In this document: positions 1-7,284 of the stretch, in pieces
Numbering within the stretch: position 1 is the stretch's first letter
Layout of the letters: every line of letters starts with the position of its first letter
Made by a program: the position numbers and the translations under genes
Notes under the pieces: model-generated
The model's database searches: none
Seen by the model: only the letters and a program-made list of their open reading frames with translations
Told to the model about the DNA's origin: nothing
Source: JAADCS01 sp964473735
GTDB lineage: Bacteria; Hydrothermota; Hydrothermia; LBFQ01
Length of the DNA stretch: 36,478 nucleotides
Direction: 5' to 3'
Assembly (NCBI GenBank): GCA_964473735.1
Contig: CAYYQD010000013.1
Span: forward strand, 1 to 36,478

Positions 1-2
1 AC

Positions 3-110
3 AACCTCGCGACAGCACATTCCATTAACCTCCGTCCCTTGACCTCCAGAAGTTTGAGCCTGAGGGGGCACGGTATCGTCCGGTTTTTAGCCCCTTCACC
101 CACGGTATAA
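3..110 (+). CDS. Possible C-terminal end of an upstream gene (partial)
   Basis: One frame is open from the left edge to a TAA at 108-110, about 35 codons, while the other two forward frames stop early (26-28 and 40-42). No domain can be recognised in so short a tail. It is listed because the genome is packed so tightly that a 110-base gap would be unusual, and because its stop codon would lie inside the next gene's -10 box, an arrangement also seen at 10465 and 26686. It could equally be chance open sequence. Confidence 0.3.
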   Translation, partial: NLATAHSINLRPLTSRSLSLRGHGIVRFLAPSPTV

Positions 111-111
111 T
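106..111 (+). promoter_or_regulatory. -10 box TATAAT, near-leaderless start
   Basis: TATAAT ends 8 bases before the ATG at 120, so the predicted transcript starts about 2 bases upstream of the start codon. No -35 element is recognisable and there is no room for a Shine-Dalgarno sequence. Confidence 0.7.
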
Positions 112-119
112 AGTCTCCT

Positions 120-893
120 ATGTTTGCCATTTACCCCTACTTCCCGTCCTTCCACATCTCCCACGGTGGCCTCTCGGGACGTGTGGAAGCCGACGTTCGC
201 ATGGTCTTCTGGAGTGTCTCCGTTCCCGCCTACGACCGCTACGGCTTCGCCGGGTACCAGCAGACCGACTTCGGGGAGAGCTACAACCTCACCGTAGGCA
301 GCTCCTACCTATCCTACTCAACGGGGAAGTTCGCCCTCTCCCTCTTCTACAACGACGCCCTAACCGGTAAGGTGGAGGTGGATACCCTGACCTTCACCTA
401 CGACGTCAGGGACTACGGCTTTGGCGTAGCCTTCTCCCCCAACCGGTGGCTCGGGTTAGGTGTGGATGGGATACTCACACCGGAAGACAGGGGTGGGGGG
501 CTGGACTTGACCCTGCGCTACGAGTACTTAGCGTACCTGACGGGTGGTGTCTTCTATATGTTAGGGAGCAAAAGGGTTAGGTACGACCTGTCCGGTTTCA
601 TCGCCCTTCCGGACCCCCGCATGTCCTCCATCGGCATATACCTCTCTAACAGGTGGGTTCCGTCCTTCCTGCTGCGGTACGAGACCAACATAACCCGGGA
701 CAGGAGGATAAAGTTAGGCGGCGGTTTCCTGTACGATAGTACCTACACGCCGGTCCTGTCGCTCGGGGAGAGGGAGAAGTTAGGACGGTACGACGTGGGC
801 ATAGACATCACGGTGTTCCCCGTAAGACACGACTTCAGGGATATGAGGGTTGAGTGGAACGACGTAAAGCTCGCTCTATGGGTAGGCTTCTAA
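120..893 (+). CDS. Predicted outer-membrane beta-barrel protein
   Basis: This 257-residue protein is rich in aromatic and glycine residues, with alternating polar/hydrophobic stretches separated by short charged turns (for example around residues 45-60, 80-110 and 195-215). It ends in Trp-Val-Gly-Phe; a terminal Phe is the usual beta-signal read by the BAM machinery. It resembles the PorV/PorQ type of barrel common in FCB-related lineages, but I cannot assign a family firmly. No classical signal peptide is visible and an in-frame TAG at 111-113 rules out a longer start. The gene heads a unit with rsmH, whose likely start lies 16 bases inside this reading frame. Confidence 0.6.
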   Translation: MFAIYPYFPSFHISHGGLSGRVEADVRMVFWSVSVPAYDRYGFAGYQQTDFGESYNLTVGSSYLSYSTGKFALSLFYNDALTGKVEVDTLTFTYDVRDYGFGVAFSPNRWLGLGVDGILTPEDRGGGLDLTLRYEYLAYLTGGVFYMLGSKRVRYDLSGFIALPDPRMSSIGIYLSNRWVPSFLLRYETNITRDRRIKLGGGFLYDSTYTPVLSLGEREKLGRYDVGIDITVFPVRHDFRDMRVEWNDVKLALWVGF

Positions 894-1855
894 AGGAGTA
901 CCACACCCCCGTTCTCCTGCAGGAGACCCTTGAGGTACTTGACCTGCGTCCCCACCTCGTAGTCGTAGATGCCACCTTCGGATTTGGAGGGCACGGTTTT
1001 GAGATAGCGAAGAGGGTGGACCCGGGTATAGTAATAGGGTTTGAGAAGGATCCTGAGACCTACAGCATAGTCTCCCGCTCCCTACCTCCGATAACGAACG
1101 TTCGTATCCTGAATATGGGGTACGAGAGGATGGACGAAGGTCTGCTGAAGGTCGGAATACTCAACGTGGATAGGGTGCTCTTTGACTTAGGCATGTCCTC
1201 CTTCTCCGTAGAGGGAACGGGAAGGGGTTTCACCTTTCGTAGGGAAGAGCCTCTGGACCTACGCTTTAACCCCGGTGAGGGAGAGCCGGCCTACGAGTTC
1301 CTGAACAGGGCTACGGAGAGGGAGATAGAGGAGGTGCTACGCCGATACGGTGAGGAGAGAAAGAGCCGCTCCATAGCCCGGGAGATAGTAGCCAGAAGAC
1401 CTATAAGGACCACGGTTGAACTGGCTCAAATAGTAGATAGGCTCTACCCTCCTAAGTGGAGGAACAAGGCGAAGGCGAGGGTGTGGCAGGCTCTCCGTAT
1501 CTACGTGAATAACGAGCTTGAAAACTTACGGCGGGGCCTCGCCCTCGCCCTCAAACATCTAAAGGTCGGTGGGATACTCGCCGTTATAAGCTTCCACTCC
1601 CTTGAGGACAGGGCGGTTAAATCCCTTAGAGGTTTCCCCTTTGTCAGACCTATAACCCGAAAGCCTATAGTACCCTCGGAGGAGGAGATATCACAGAACC
1701 CCCGGAGTCGCTCGGCGAAGCTACGGGCCTACGTCAAAGTCGCCGAGGTGGACGTACCCACCCTCCTACTTGATAGGCGATTCGCCGATCCCTTCCCCAT
1801 CCCGCGAAGGGGTGGGAGGAGGAGGAAGTACCGTAGAGGGGGACGTAAGGTATGA
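878..1855 (+). CDS. rsmH: 16S rRNA (cytosine1402-N4)-methyltransferase RsmH
   Basis: RsmH (MraW) methylates N4 of C1402 in 16S rRNA using S-adenosylmethionine. The start at ATG 878 gives 325 residues beginning MGRLLKEYHTPVLL, which matches the family N-terminus; an in-frame GTG at 854 would add eight residues of poor fit. The SAM-binding DATFGFGGHG motif lies near residue 33, followed by FDLGMSS near 103 (family DLGVSS) and SFHSLEDR near 240. Its first 16 bases overlap the end of the barrel gene, and its TGA overlaps the ATG of the FtsL-like gene. That places it at the start of a remnant division cluster. MraZ, FtsI and the mur genes are not in the window. Confidence 0.95.
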   Translation: MGRLLKEYHTPVLLQETLEVLDLRPHLVVVDATFGFGGHGFEIAKRVDPGIVIGFEKDPETYSIVSRSLPPITNVRILNMGYERMDEGLLKVGILNVDRVLFDLGMSSFSVEGTGRGFTFRREEPLDLRFNPGEGEPAYEFLNRATEREIEEVLRRYGEERKSRSIAREIVARRPIRTTVELAQIVDRLYPPKWRNKAKARVWQALRIYVNNELENLRRGLALALKHLKVGGILAVISFHSLEDRAVKSLRGFPFVRPITRKPIVPSEEEISQNPRSRSAKLRAYVKVAEVDVPTLLLDRRFADPFPIPRRGGRRRKYRRGGRKV

Positions 1856-2067
1856 GGTTCCGCCACGTAATACACTTCATATTCATCTCCCTGATAATAC
1901 TGGCGAGCGTGATACTGAACTCCTACACCGTAGTGGTCCTGACGCGGGAGATCTCCCGCAGGAAGGCTCAGCTCCGACGTTTAAAGTGGAAACACGACGC
2001 CACCCTGTACAGGCGCTACGCCGTATGGCCCCGATACCTGAAGGACGTCCTTGAGAGCGTGCGCTAA
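1852..2067 (+). CDS. ftsL: FtsL-like septum protein
   Basis: A 71-residue bitopic protein: short basic N-terminus, one membrane helix at about residues 6-30, then a charged helical tail (about 33-70) rich in Arg and Lys that could form a short coiled coil. FtsL is poorly conserved in sequence, so the call rests on topology, size and the position directly after rsmH, where ftsL is found in many bacteria. Its ATG overlaps the rsmH stop (ATGA) and AGGGGG lies 9 bases upstream, so translation is probably coupled. The periplasmic tail is shorter than in most FtsL proteins. Its stop codon overlaps that of the convergent nuclease gene. Confidence 0.6.
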   Translation: MRFRHVIHFIFISLIILASVILNSYTVVVLTREISRRKAQLRRLKWKHDATLYRRYAVWPRYLKDVLESVR

Positions 2068-2546
2068 CGTCTCCTCCTCTTTTTTCTCCTCAGTTCCTCT
2101 ATGAAGTTTTCCACGTCGTCCAGCATCTCCGTCTGGAGGTCGTAGGTATCAACCGGTGCCTTGCCGGAGAAACTCCTTCCGGATACGGAGAGCCTCTCAA
2201 CGAAGGCCAGAAACTCCCTTGGGTCCATAACGTACAGGTTAGGATGGAGGTGCCGGGCCCTATCCGAGAGGGACCTATCGCGGGTGACGAGTCTTATGGT
2301 ATCCCCACGGTGTCTCCGGACGTAGTCCAAGATCCAATCGTCCGCCGTCATACCGGCTCTACGCTCGCCGGAGAACTTTATGTAAGAAGGATGGGGGGTG
2401 TCCGTCCTCCCGTCAAACACGAACAGCACGCGGTAGTTTTTCGCCATGAGGATATGGGCGATTTCAAGGGCCATACGGTAAGCCTCGTTAAAGGTGACGG
2501 CTCGCCCGGTGGAGTAGGCTAAGTTGTACGCGTCCACCAGAAACAC
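2064..2546 (-). CDS. NYN/YacP-like RNA-binding nuclease
   Basis: This 160-residue protein opens with FLVDAYNLAYS, the first acidic motif of NYN/PIN-fold nucleases of the YacP (Rae1) type. Further acidic residues follow in FVFDGRTD (about 42-49), a TADDWI segment (about 68-73) and RLVTRDRSLSDRA (about 86-98), where the RD-x-SL pattern is typical of the family. Known members such as Bacillus Rae1 cut ribosome-associated mRNA. The start is a GTG 2 bases after the stop of the LPP20-like gene, so the two are cotranscribed. The C-terminus is a basic Lys/Arg tail. Its TAG shares two bases with the TAA of the convergent FtsL-like gene. Confidence 0.75.
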   Translation of the reverse strand: MFLVDAYNLAYSTGRAVTFNEAYRMALEIAHILMAKNYRVLFVFDGRTDTPHPSYIKFSGERRAGMTADDWILDYVRRHRGDTIRLVTRDRSLSDRARHLHPNLYVMDPREFLAFVERLSVSGRSFSGKAPVDTYDLQTEMLDDVENFIEELRRKKRRRR

Positions 2547-2548
2547 GG

Positions 2549-3322
2549 CTACATCACCAGGTCTATTACGAACTTCCCCGCCTTAAACAGGAAACGGGCT
2601 ATCTTCTTCAGCTTTTCAACCTTCCTCTTATCATCCTTGCGGATCACTATATCGCACCCGCGGGCCTCGGCCGCCTCTATCACCATCTGCCCGGCCTCGT
2701 TCTTAGACACCTTCCCCTTAACGAACTTCACGGCCTTACTCCACGCGTTCTGCACCTCGGGGTACTCGGAGAAGTCAAAGAGAACGTTCCCTTCACCATC
2801 CACTATGCGCGGGTACAGGCAGGCCTTCGTGCCCTTCGGACTCTTGATTATTACCCCCTGAACGTCCTTAGGAGGGGCACCTTTCTCCGGAGGACGCTTG
2901 GGACTCTTGCGGGGCCCTAAGCCCTTCGCCAGAGAGTCCAGCGGCACCTCCACCAGCACCTCCACCCTACCGTCCGGGTAGTACTTGGGCTTTCCGACTA
3001 CCCTTGCCCCCCTCACGATCCCCTCAACCCGTTGAACGATAAGGTCGCTCTGGGTCATGTAGTCCTCAACCACCGTCTCGGAGGTTATATGTACGCCTTT
3101 CAGGACCTCCAGGAGGTTCCTCCTCGCGTCCACAACGGCGGCCCTTTCGGCCAAGAGTCTCGCCTGCCCTTTCGGTTTCTTAGGATCCACGAACCCGTAC
3201 CCCTTAGCCCTGACGAAACCGTGGGTCCAGTCTATCTCGCCTTTGTTGAACACCTCCCTTACCACCGTATCGTTGGTGGCCTCTCCCTTCGCTCCTAAAA
3301 GTAAGAGGATGCTCCACATCAT
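2549..3322 (-). CDS. LPP20-like secreted protein
   Basis: The 257-residue product starts with a short hydrophobic stretch (MMWSILLLLGAKGEA) that looks like a signal peptide without a lipobox cysteine. Residues about 55-135 carry the LPP20 signature: LAERAAVVDARRNLLEVL, then a GVHITSETVVEDY segment and a YPDGRVEVLVEVPL strand. A proline/lysine linker (about 138-155) leads to a second domain that could bind ligands or the envelope, with no recognisable catalytic motif. LPP20-type proteins are envelope-associated with largely unknown roles. A TAAAAT box 6 bases before the ATG gives it its own promoter, and the NYN nuclease gene follows in the same unit. Confidence 0.65.
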   Translation of the reverse strand: MMWSILLLLGAKGEATNDTVVREVFNKGEIDWTHGFVRAKGYGFVDPKKPKGQARLLAERAAVVDARRNLLEVLKGVHITSETVVEDYMTQSDLIVQRVEGIVRGARVVGKPKYYPDGRVEVLVEVPLDSLAKGLGPRKSPKRPPEKGAPPKDVQGVIIKSPKGTKACLYPRIVDGEGNVLFDFSEYPEVQNAWSKAVKFVKGKVSKNEAGQMVIEAAEARGCDIVIRKDDKRKVEKLKKIARFLFKAGKFVIDLVM

Positions 3323-3328
3323 AAGGGA

Positions 3329-3334
3329 ATTTTA
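3329..3334 (-). promoter_or_regulatory. -10 box TAAAAT, leaderless start
   Basis: TAAAAT sits 6 bases before the ATG at 3322, which places the predicted +1 exactly on the A of the start codon. It lies 13 bases downstream of the rodA stop. Confidence 0.7.
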
Positions 3335-3347
3335 GGGGTGAATGGGG

Positions 3348-4487
3348 TTAGGTTTCAACCCTCCACCGATAGGCACTGTGCGCCAAGGCCAGCCACAGCC
3401 ACTCCGACAGAAGATGACTCCCACCGTAGGTTATGAAGGGCAGGGGGATGCCGGCGATAGGCAGCAGCCCTAAAACCGACATGAGATTTACCGAGGTCTG
3501 GTACAGGAAGAACACCCCGGCCGTAGATACCACTATACGGACGTAGGGGTCCGGAGACAGAGAGATGTAGAAAAGGGAGAAAGGCAAGAGGAAGAGAAGA
3601 ATTAGTAGAACGAAACCGGCGATGTACCCGTAAACCTCCACTATTGACGTGAAGGCGAAGTCGGTGTGGGATGCCGGCAGAAAACCGTAATTTTTCTGTG
3701 TGGCTCCCTTTATCCCCTTCCCGAACGGGCCGGCGTTTGCCAGGGCTATGCGGGACTGGTAGGACTGGTAAAGGACCTCACGGTTCTCCTTCGGATTTAT
3801 CATGGCCAAAATCCTCCTCCTCTGGTATTCCTTAAGGCCTTTTTCCCAGAGAACCGGGGTGATCAGACCTATGAGCATTACCAAGCCCAGAGTTCCCACC
3901 ACCCACGATAGGGAGGCCCTTAAAGCGGACAGGGCTACGGTTATAGCGGCCATGAAGCCCCAGAATAGGAACTTGGCGAAAGAGACCAGAGGGGCGATAA
4001 GTATGGAGAACAACAGTACCACCACCTTCAGGTCCCGGGCCGTTATGAAGATGACGTACAGGGTTAGGATGAGGACCACACTACTCGTTGCGAGGTCGGG
4101 CTCTATGAGGATAAGCCCCCACGGGAACACGCCCAGAACCAACCTGCGTAGAGTACCTTCGGTACCGATCAGGTATATCGGTACTACCACCTTGGCCAGC
4201 TCCGAAGGTTGAAGGTTCATGAACCCAAGGTTGAACCACCTTCTAACCCCACCCCCTCCACCCAGAAACAGTACGGCTACCAGTAGTAGGAGGGTCAGGT
4301 AGTAGGCCACTCCGGAGTTCATAATCAGCGTCCTCACGTTGAAGCGAGAAACGTATAGGAACAGGGCAACCCCTAAGAGAGAGTAGAGGGCCTGTCGGAG
4401 GGCGAGCCCCCAGTTGGGGAGCAGGCCTAACACACCCAATACGGAAAGTACGCCAGCCAAGTATATGGGAAAGTTCTCCCTCTTCAA
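3348..4487 (-). CDS. rodA: Peptidoglycan polymerase RodA (SEDS family)
   Basis: RodA polymerises lipid II into glycan strands for lateral wall growth, usually paired with a class B PBP. The 379-residue protein has about ten membrane helices and the three SEDS landmarks: IEPDLATSS (about 128-136; family QPDLGTA), NYGFLPASHTDFAF (about 265-279) and GIPLPFITYGGSHLL (about 343-357). The start is a TTG one base after the herA stop with no clear Shine-Dalgarno sequence, so translation probably depends on coupling to herA. It is called RodA rather than FtsW on overall resemblance and because no division gene adjoins it; FtsW cannot be excluded. The partner PBP is not in the window. Confidence 0.85.
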   Translation of the reverse strand: MKRENFPIYLAGVLSVLGVLGLLPNWGLALRQALYSLLGVALFLYVSRFNVRTLIMNSGVAYYLTLLLLVAVLFLGGGGGVRRWFNLGFMNLQPSELAKVVVPIYLIGTEGTLRRLVLGVFPWGLILIEPDLATSSVVLILTLYVIFITARDLKVVVLLFSILIAPLVSFAKFLFWGFMAAITVALSALRASLSWVVGTLGLVMLIGLITPVLWEKGLKEYQRRRILAMINPKENREVLYQSYQSRIALANAGPFGKGIKGATQKNYGFLPASHTDFAFTSIVEVYGYIAGFVLLILLFLLPFSLFYISLSPDPYVRIVVSTAGVFFLYQTSVNLMSVLGLLPIAGIPLPFITYGGSHLLSEWLWLALAHSAYRWRVET

Positions 4488-4488
4488 G

Positions 4489-6093
4489 TTATCTGCGGGA
4501 GGAGTACTTGGCCCACTCCCCGACGGCGTCTATATCGTGCCCACTCCTGCGGGCGGAGGACAGCCTGAACTTCACCAAAAGTGGCACCTTCACGAAGGGC
4601 CCCAGGAGTACGGCTTCGCCGGGGTTGAGGGCGGGCAGGTACTGAAGCAGGTCCGCGCTCAAAGTCTCGGAGGCCCTCTGAACGTGCCTCTGATCCTCGG
4701 GTTCCACTATCCGCAGTATTATCCAGTTGTTCATCTGGGAGAGTACGTTCTCATCCAACCCTTTCGGTCTCTGACTCACCAACACTACGCCCAAACCGAA
4801 CTTCCGGGCCTCCCGGGATACCTTGGACAGGGCGTACTTGGTCTTCGTGCTCGCCCCCTTAGGGGCGAATATGTGGGCCTCCTCTATCACCACCAGTACG
4901 GGAACGGGGAGATCCCCTTCGCCCTCCTGAACCCACCGTTTGCGCTCCTTAAGGAAGGAGAGCAGGATGTGAGAGACTATTACGTCCATCGCCTCGTAGT
5001 CCAGCCCCCTAAGGTCCAGAACGTTTATCTTACCTATGCCGTGTCTTCCTACGACCTGCACGATAGGGATGGCGTTGTCGTGTATCCTGTCCCCTATCTT
5101 ATCCCTCAGATTTACCAGCCTTATGTAGGTACCTATTAGCTCGTCGGGCTTGGTAGTATGCACGAAATCGCATTCAACCGACACCGCTCCGGCGTCCTCC
5201 CCGGAGGAACTCTTACTTCTGCGAGCCTCTATAAGCCTCCTGAGGGTGGATATGAGGTCGTCCATAAAGGAGGGAACCGGGATACTCTCGGAGAAGGGGT
5301 CCACGTCGGCGAAGTCCATTATCGCCCCGCGGCGCCTGTTCTCCTTTACGCACCTTACCAGCTCCATCATAACGTAGTACTGGCGGCTGCTCCTGTCAAA
5401 GTCTATCCCGCACATGGCGGCTATATCGCCGGCCGGTAGGGAGGACAGGTCTATGCGTACGTCTATAGGGTTGGTGACGTTCTCACCGTCGGGTCCGACG
5501 AAGCTGGCATCCACGTACTCTCCGTGGGTGTCTATGACGAGTACGGTTCCCCTCTTCTTCGCTATCTCTTCCAAGAGGACGGATACGGCGTTGGACTTAC
5601 CCCCTCCCGTTACGGCCAGTATGGCCAGATGGCGGGAGACTATTTGATTTATATCCACCCCCACTTCCACGTCAGGTTCGGTCAGCAGGGAGCCTATCCG
5701 GGCTATGCGGCTTCCCTCCCCGTGCGCGAATATGCCTTTAAGGACCTCAGGAGGGGCCGAATAGACCGGAGCCCCGGGCATGGGTGGGTACTTGAGTCTA
5801 TGCAACCTACCGTTCTCCTTCACCTCCCCTAAGAGGGTGGTGCGCGCCCTGAAGATACCCCCTATCCGGTAGATCTTCCTTATGGACTCCACGTGATCCG
5901 GATTGTTGTCCTCCGGCAGAAAACGGTCAAACCGCTCTATGTGGCTCACCATCCCGAGGATACGTACCTCCCTATCCCCCTCTGGGTACTCTATGAGTAC
6001 GAACTCCCCCATTCTGGGGGGATCAAAGCTGGTGAAGGTCACCTCGTTGGGGCGGAGTATCCCCACACAGTACCCGAGGGGACGTCCTCTCAT
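4489..6093 (-). CDS. herA: HerA-type hexameric ATPase/DNA translocase
   Basis: HerA is a ring ATPase of the FtsK-HerA superfamily that moves along DNA and, with the nuclease NurA, resects DNA ends. In the 534-residue protein the first ~130 residues form the beta-rich HAS-barrel region. Walker A is at 163-168 (TGGGKSN), an LVIDTHGEY motif lies at about 185-193, Walker B at 398-405 ends in the acidic pair EE, and a VSQRPKGL sensor segment lies at 439-446. The ATG overlaps the lipoprotein gene stop (ATGA). No NurA-like gene is in the window. The neighbours are a small lipoprotein and RodA, an unexpected setting for a repair enzyme. Confidence 0.85.
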   Translation of the reverse strand: MRGRPLGYCVGILRPNEVTFTSFDPPRMGEFVLIEYPEGDREVRILGMVSHIERFDRFLPEDNNPDHVESIRKIYRIGGIFRARTTLLGEVKENGRLHRLKYPPMPGAPVYSAPPEVLKGIFAHGEGSRIARIGSLLTEPDVEVGVDINQIVSRHLAILAVTGGGKSNAVSVLLEEIAKKRGTVLVIDTHGEYVDASFVGPDGENVTNPIDVRIDLSSLPAGDIAAMCGIDFDRSSRQYYVMMELVRCVKENRRRGAIMDFADVDPFSESIPVPSFMDDLISTLRRLIEARRSKSSSGEDAGAVSVECDFVHTTKPDELIGTYIRLVNLRDKIGDRIHDNAIPIVQVVGRHGIGKINVLDLRGLDYEAMDVIVSHILLSFLKERKRWVQEGEGDLPVPVLVVIEEAHIFAPKGASTKTKYALSKVSREARKFGLGVVLVSQRPKGLDENVLSQMNNWIILRIVEPEDQRHVQRASETLSADLLQYLPALNPGEAVLLGPFVKVPLLVKFRLSSARRSGHDIDAVGEWAKYSSRR

Positions 6094-6431
6094 TTCTTCA
6101 TCATGTAAAAGGTACCCTCCCAGACCTTTGTGCCTTTGGGACGGTACTTGCCCTTCATCGTCTTGGCGTCGCGTATCTGTGCGAACCCTTCCAGCTCTTC
6201 AGACGTGAAAGATGCGTCCCTTATGACGAAGAACACGGTGTCGTTGCGTATCTCACCTAAGAACTTGCCGCTGTTCCCCCCGACGAACTCCCCCTTCAGG
6301 GAGTCTCCACTCTGGGTTAGTTGGAGGTTGCCGAAGCCGGTCTCCCACGTGCCAGAGTAGTCCTTCGTACCCTTGCTGGAGCCACAGGAGACTAAAAGCA
6401 CCGCCGTAAGAAGAGCGACGAGATAGCGCAT
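6090..6431 (-). CDS. Small lipoprotein of unknown function
   Basis: A 113-residue protein with a textbook lipoprotein signal: MRYLVALLTAVLLVSC, with Cys16 followed by Gly-Ser-Ser. The mature part is a small beta-rich domain (GTWETGFGNLQLTQSGDSLKG, then KFLGEIRNDTVFFVI and KMKGKYRPKG). The repeated 'G-x-W / L-x-G-x-F' strands suggest a lipocalin-like or META-like mini-barrel. I do not recognise a family. It is the first gene of the unit with herA and rodA, and its stop overlaps the herA start. Confidence 0.7.
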   Translation of the reverse strand: MRYLVALLTAVLLVSCGSSKGTKDYSGTWETGFGNLQLTQSGDSLKGEFVGGNSGKFLGEIRNDTVFFVIRDASFTSEELEGFAQIRDAKTMKGKYRPKGTKVWEGTFYMMKK

Positions 6432-6439
6432 AGCATGTT

Positions 6440-6445
6440 ATTATA
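6440..6445 (-). promoter_or_regulatory. -10 box TATAAT for the lipoprotein-herA-rodA unit
   Basis: TATAAT lies 8 bases before the ATG at 6431, predicting a leader of about 2 bases. It is paired back to back with the Hsp33 promoter inside a 52-base divergent gap. Confidence 0.7.
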
Positions 6446-6470
6446 CGGAGGAAATCGCCCCCTTCCACCC

Positions 6471-6476
6471 TACAAT
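6471..6476 (+). promoter_or_regulatory. -10 box TACAAT for hslO
   Basis: TACAAT lies 7 bases before the ATG at 6484, so the transcript starts about 1 base before the start codon. No heat-shock-type -35 is apparent. Confidence 0.65.
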
Positions 6477-6483
6477 TCACACC

Positions 6484-7284
6484 ATGGGTAGGGCCCTCCT
6501 CGGTCGTGGCGGGAACGTCCTCATCGCAGTGCTGGACAGCAAAGACGCCGTATCCGAGGCCCAACGCGTCCACGGGACCTATCCCACACCTACGGCCCTC
6601 CTCGGGCGACTCCTGACGGGGGCGGCCCTGTACAGCCTGACGTACCGGGGATCGCGCCCCGTACTCATAACCTTTGAGGTAATATCCGATGGGCCGGTCC
6701 GACACGCCGTGGCGCAGGTGAAGGGGAGGAGGTTGAGGGGGTACGTCAGGAACCCGCACGTCCGGGCGGAACCCCGTAAAGGTAAGCTGGCCGTCTCCGA
6801 CATCGTCGGCAAGGGGATCCTGAGGGTCGTACGGGACAGCTACGTGAGCGAGGTGCCGCTGGTGAGCGGGGAGGTGGGGGAGGACATAGCGCACTTCTTC
6901 TACCAGTCGGAGCAGAGGAGGACGGCCGTGGGTCTGGGCGTTCTGGTCGGGGAGTACGGAGAGGTCCTCTCCGCCGGGGGGTTTATAGTTGAGGCGCTGC
7001 CCGGCGCCACGGAGGAGGAGATAGGGCGAATTGAGGAGAGGATAGGGGAGCTGTCCGTCAGCAGGTTCCTCATGGAGAGGGACGTCCGGAGCCTCTTTGA
7101 GTACTTGGGGGGAGAGAGGGTTGTGGAGGAGACGGAGTACAGGTACGACTGCTGGTGCAACTACGAGGGGGTACGTCGCATCGTCCTGACGATGGAGGGG
7201 AGGGGAAAGGACGAGAAGGTCGTGGCGAGGTGTATGTTCTGCCGCAGGGAGTACGTTATAGACCTGCGTGAGGGATCAGGTTGA
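6484..7284 (+). CDS. hslO: Redox-regulated chaperone Hsp33
   Basis: Hsp33 is a cytosolic holdase that switches on when oxidation releases zinc from four C-terminal cysteines. The 266-residue product has the N-terminal chaperone core (residues about 1-175, with TALLGRLLTGAALYS and GLGVLVGEYGEV segments). The zinc cysteines are at 223, 225, 250 and 253, a CxC ... CxxC arrangement matching the family. The length is slightly below the usual ~290. It is a single-gene unit with its own near-leaderless promoter, and its last 9 bases overlap the convergent MFS gene. With ferritin, SufS and protoglobin it is one of several redox-linked genes here. Confidence 0.93.
   Translation: MGRALLGRGGNVLIAVLDSKDAVSEAQRVHGTYPTPTALLGRLLTGAALYSLTYRGSRPVLITFEVISDGPVRHAVAQVKGRRLRGYVRNPHVRAEPRKGKLAVSDIVGKGILRVVRDSYVSEVPLVSGEVGEDIAHFFYQSEQRRTAVGLGVLVGEYGEVLSAGGFIVEALPGATEEEIGRIEERIGELSVSRFLMERDVRSLFEYLGGERVVEETEYRYDCWCNYEGVRRIVLTMEGRGKDEKVVARCMFCRREYVIDLREGSG

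Noticed and set aside
1..60. A divergent - strand gene start near the left edge (ATG around 28)
   Set aside because: No TANAAT box precedes it at the usual distance and too little sequence remains to judge.
4414..5139. A 241-codon + strand frame
   Set aside because: It is antisense to herA and rodA, both with clear family motifs; it has no promoter or domain and reflects GC-rich codon bias.
6253..6894. A 213-codon - strand frame
   Set aside because: Antisense to hslO and crossing the divergent promoter region; no supporting signal.
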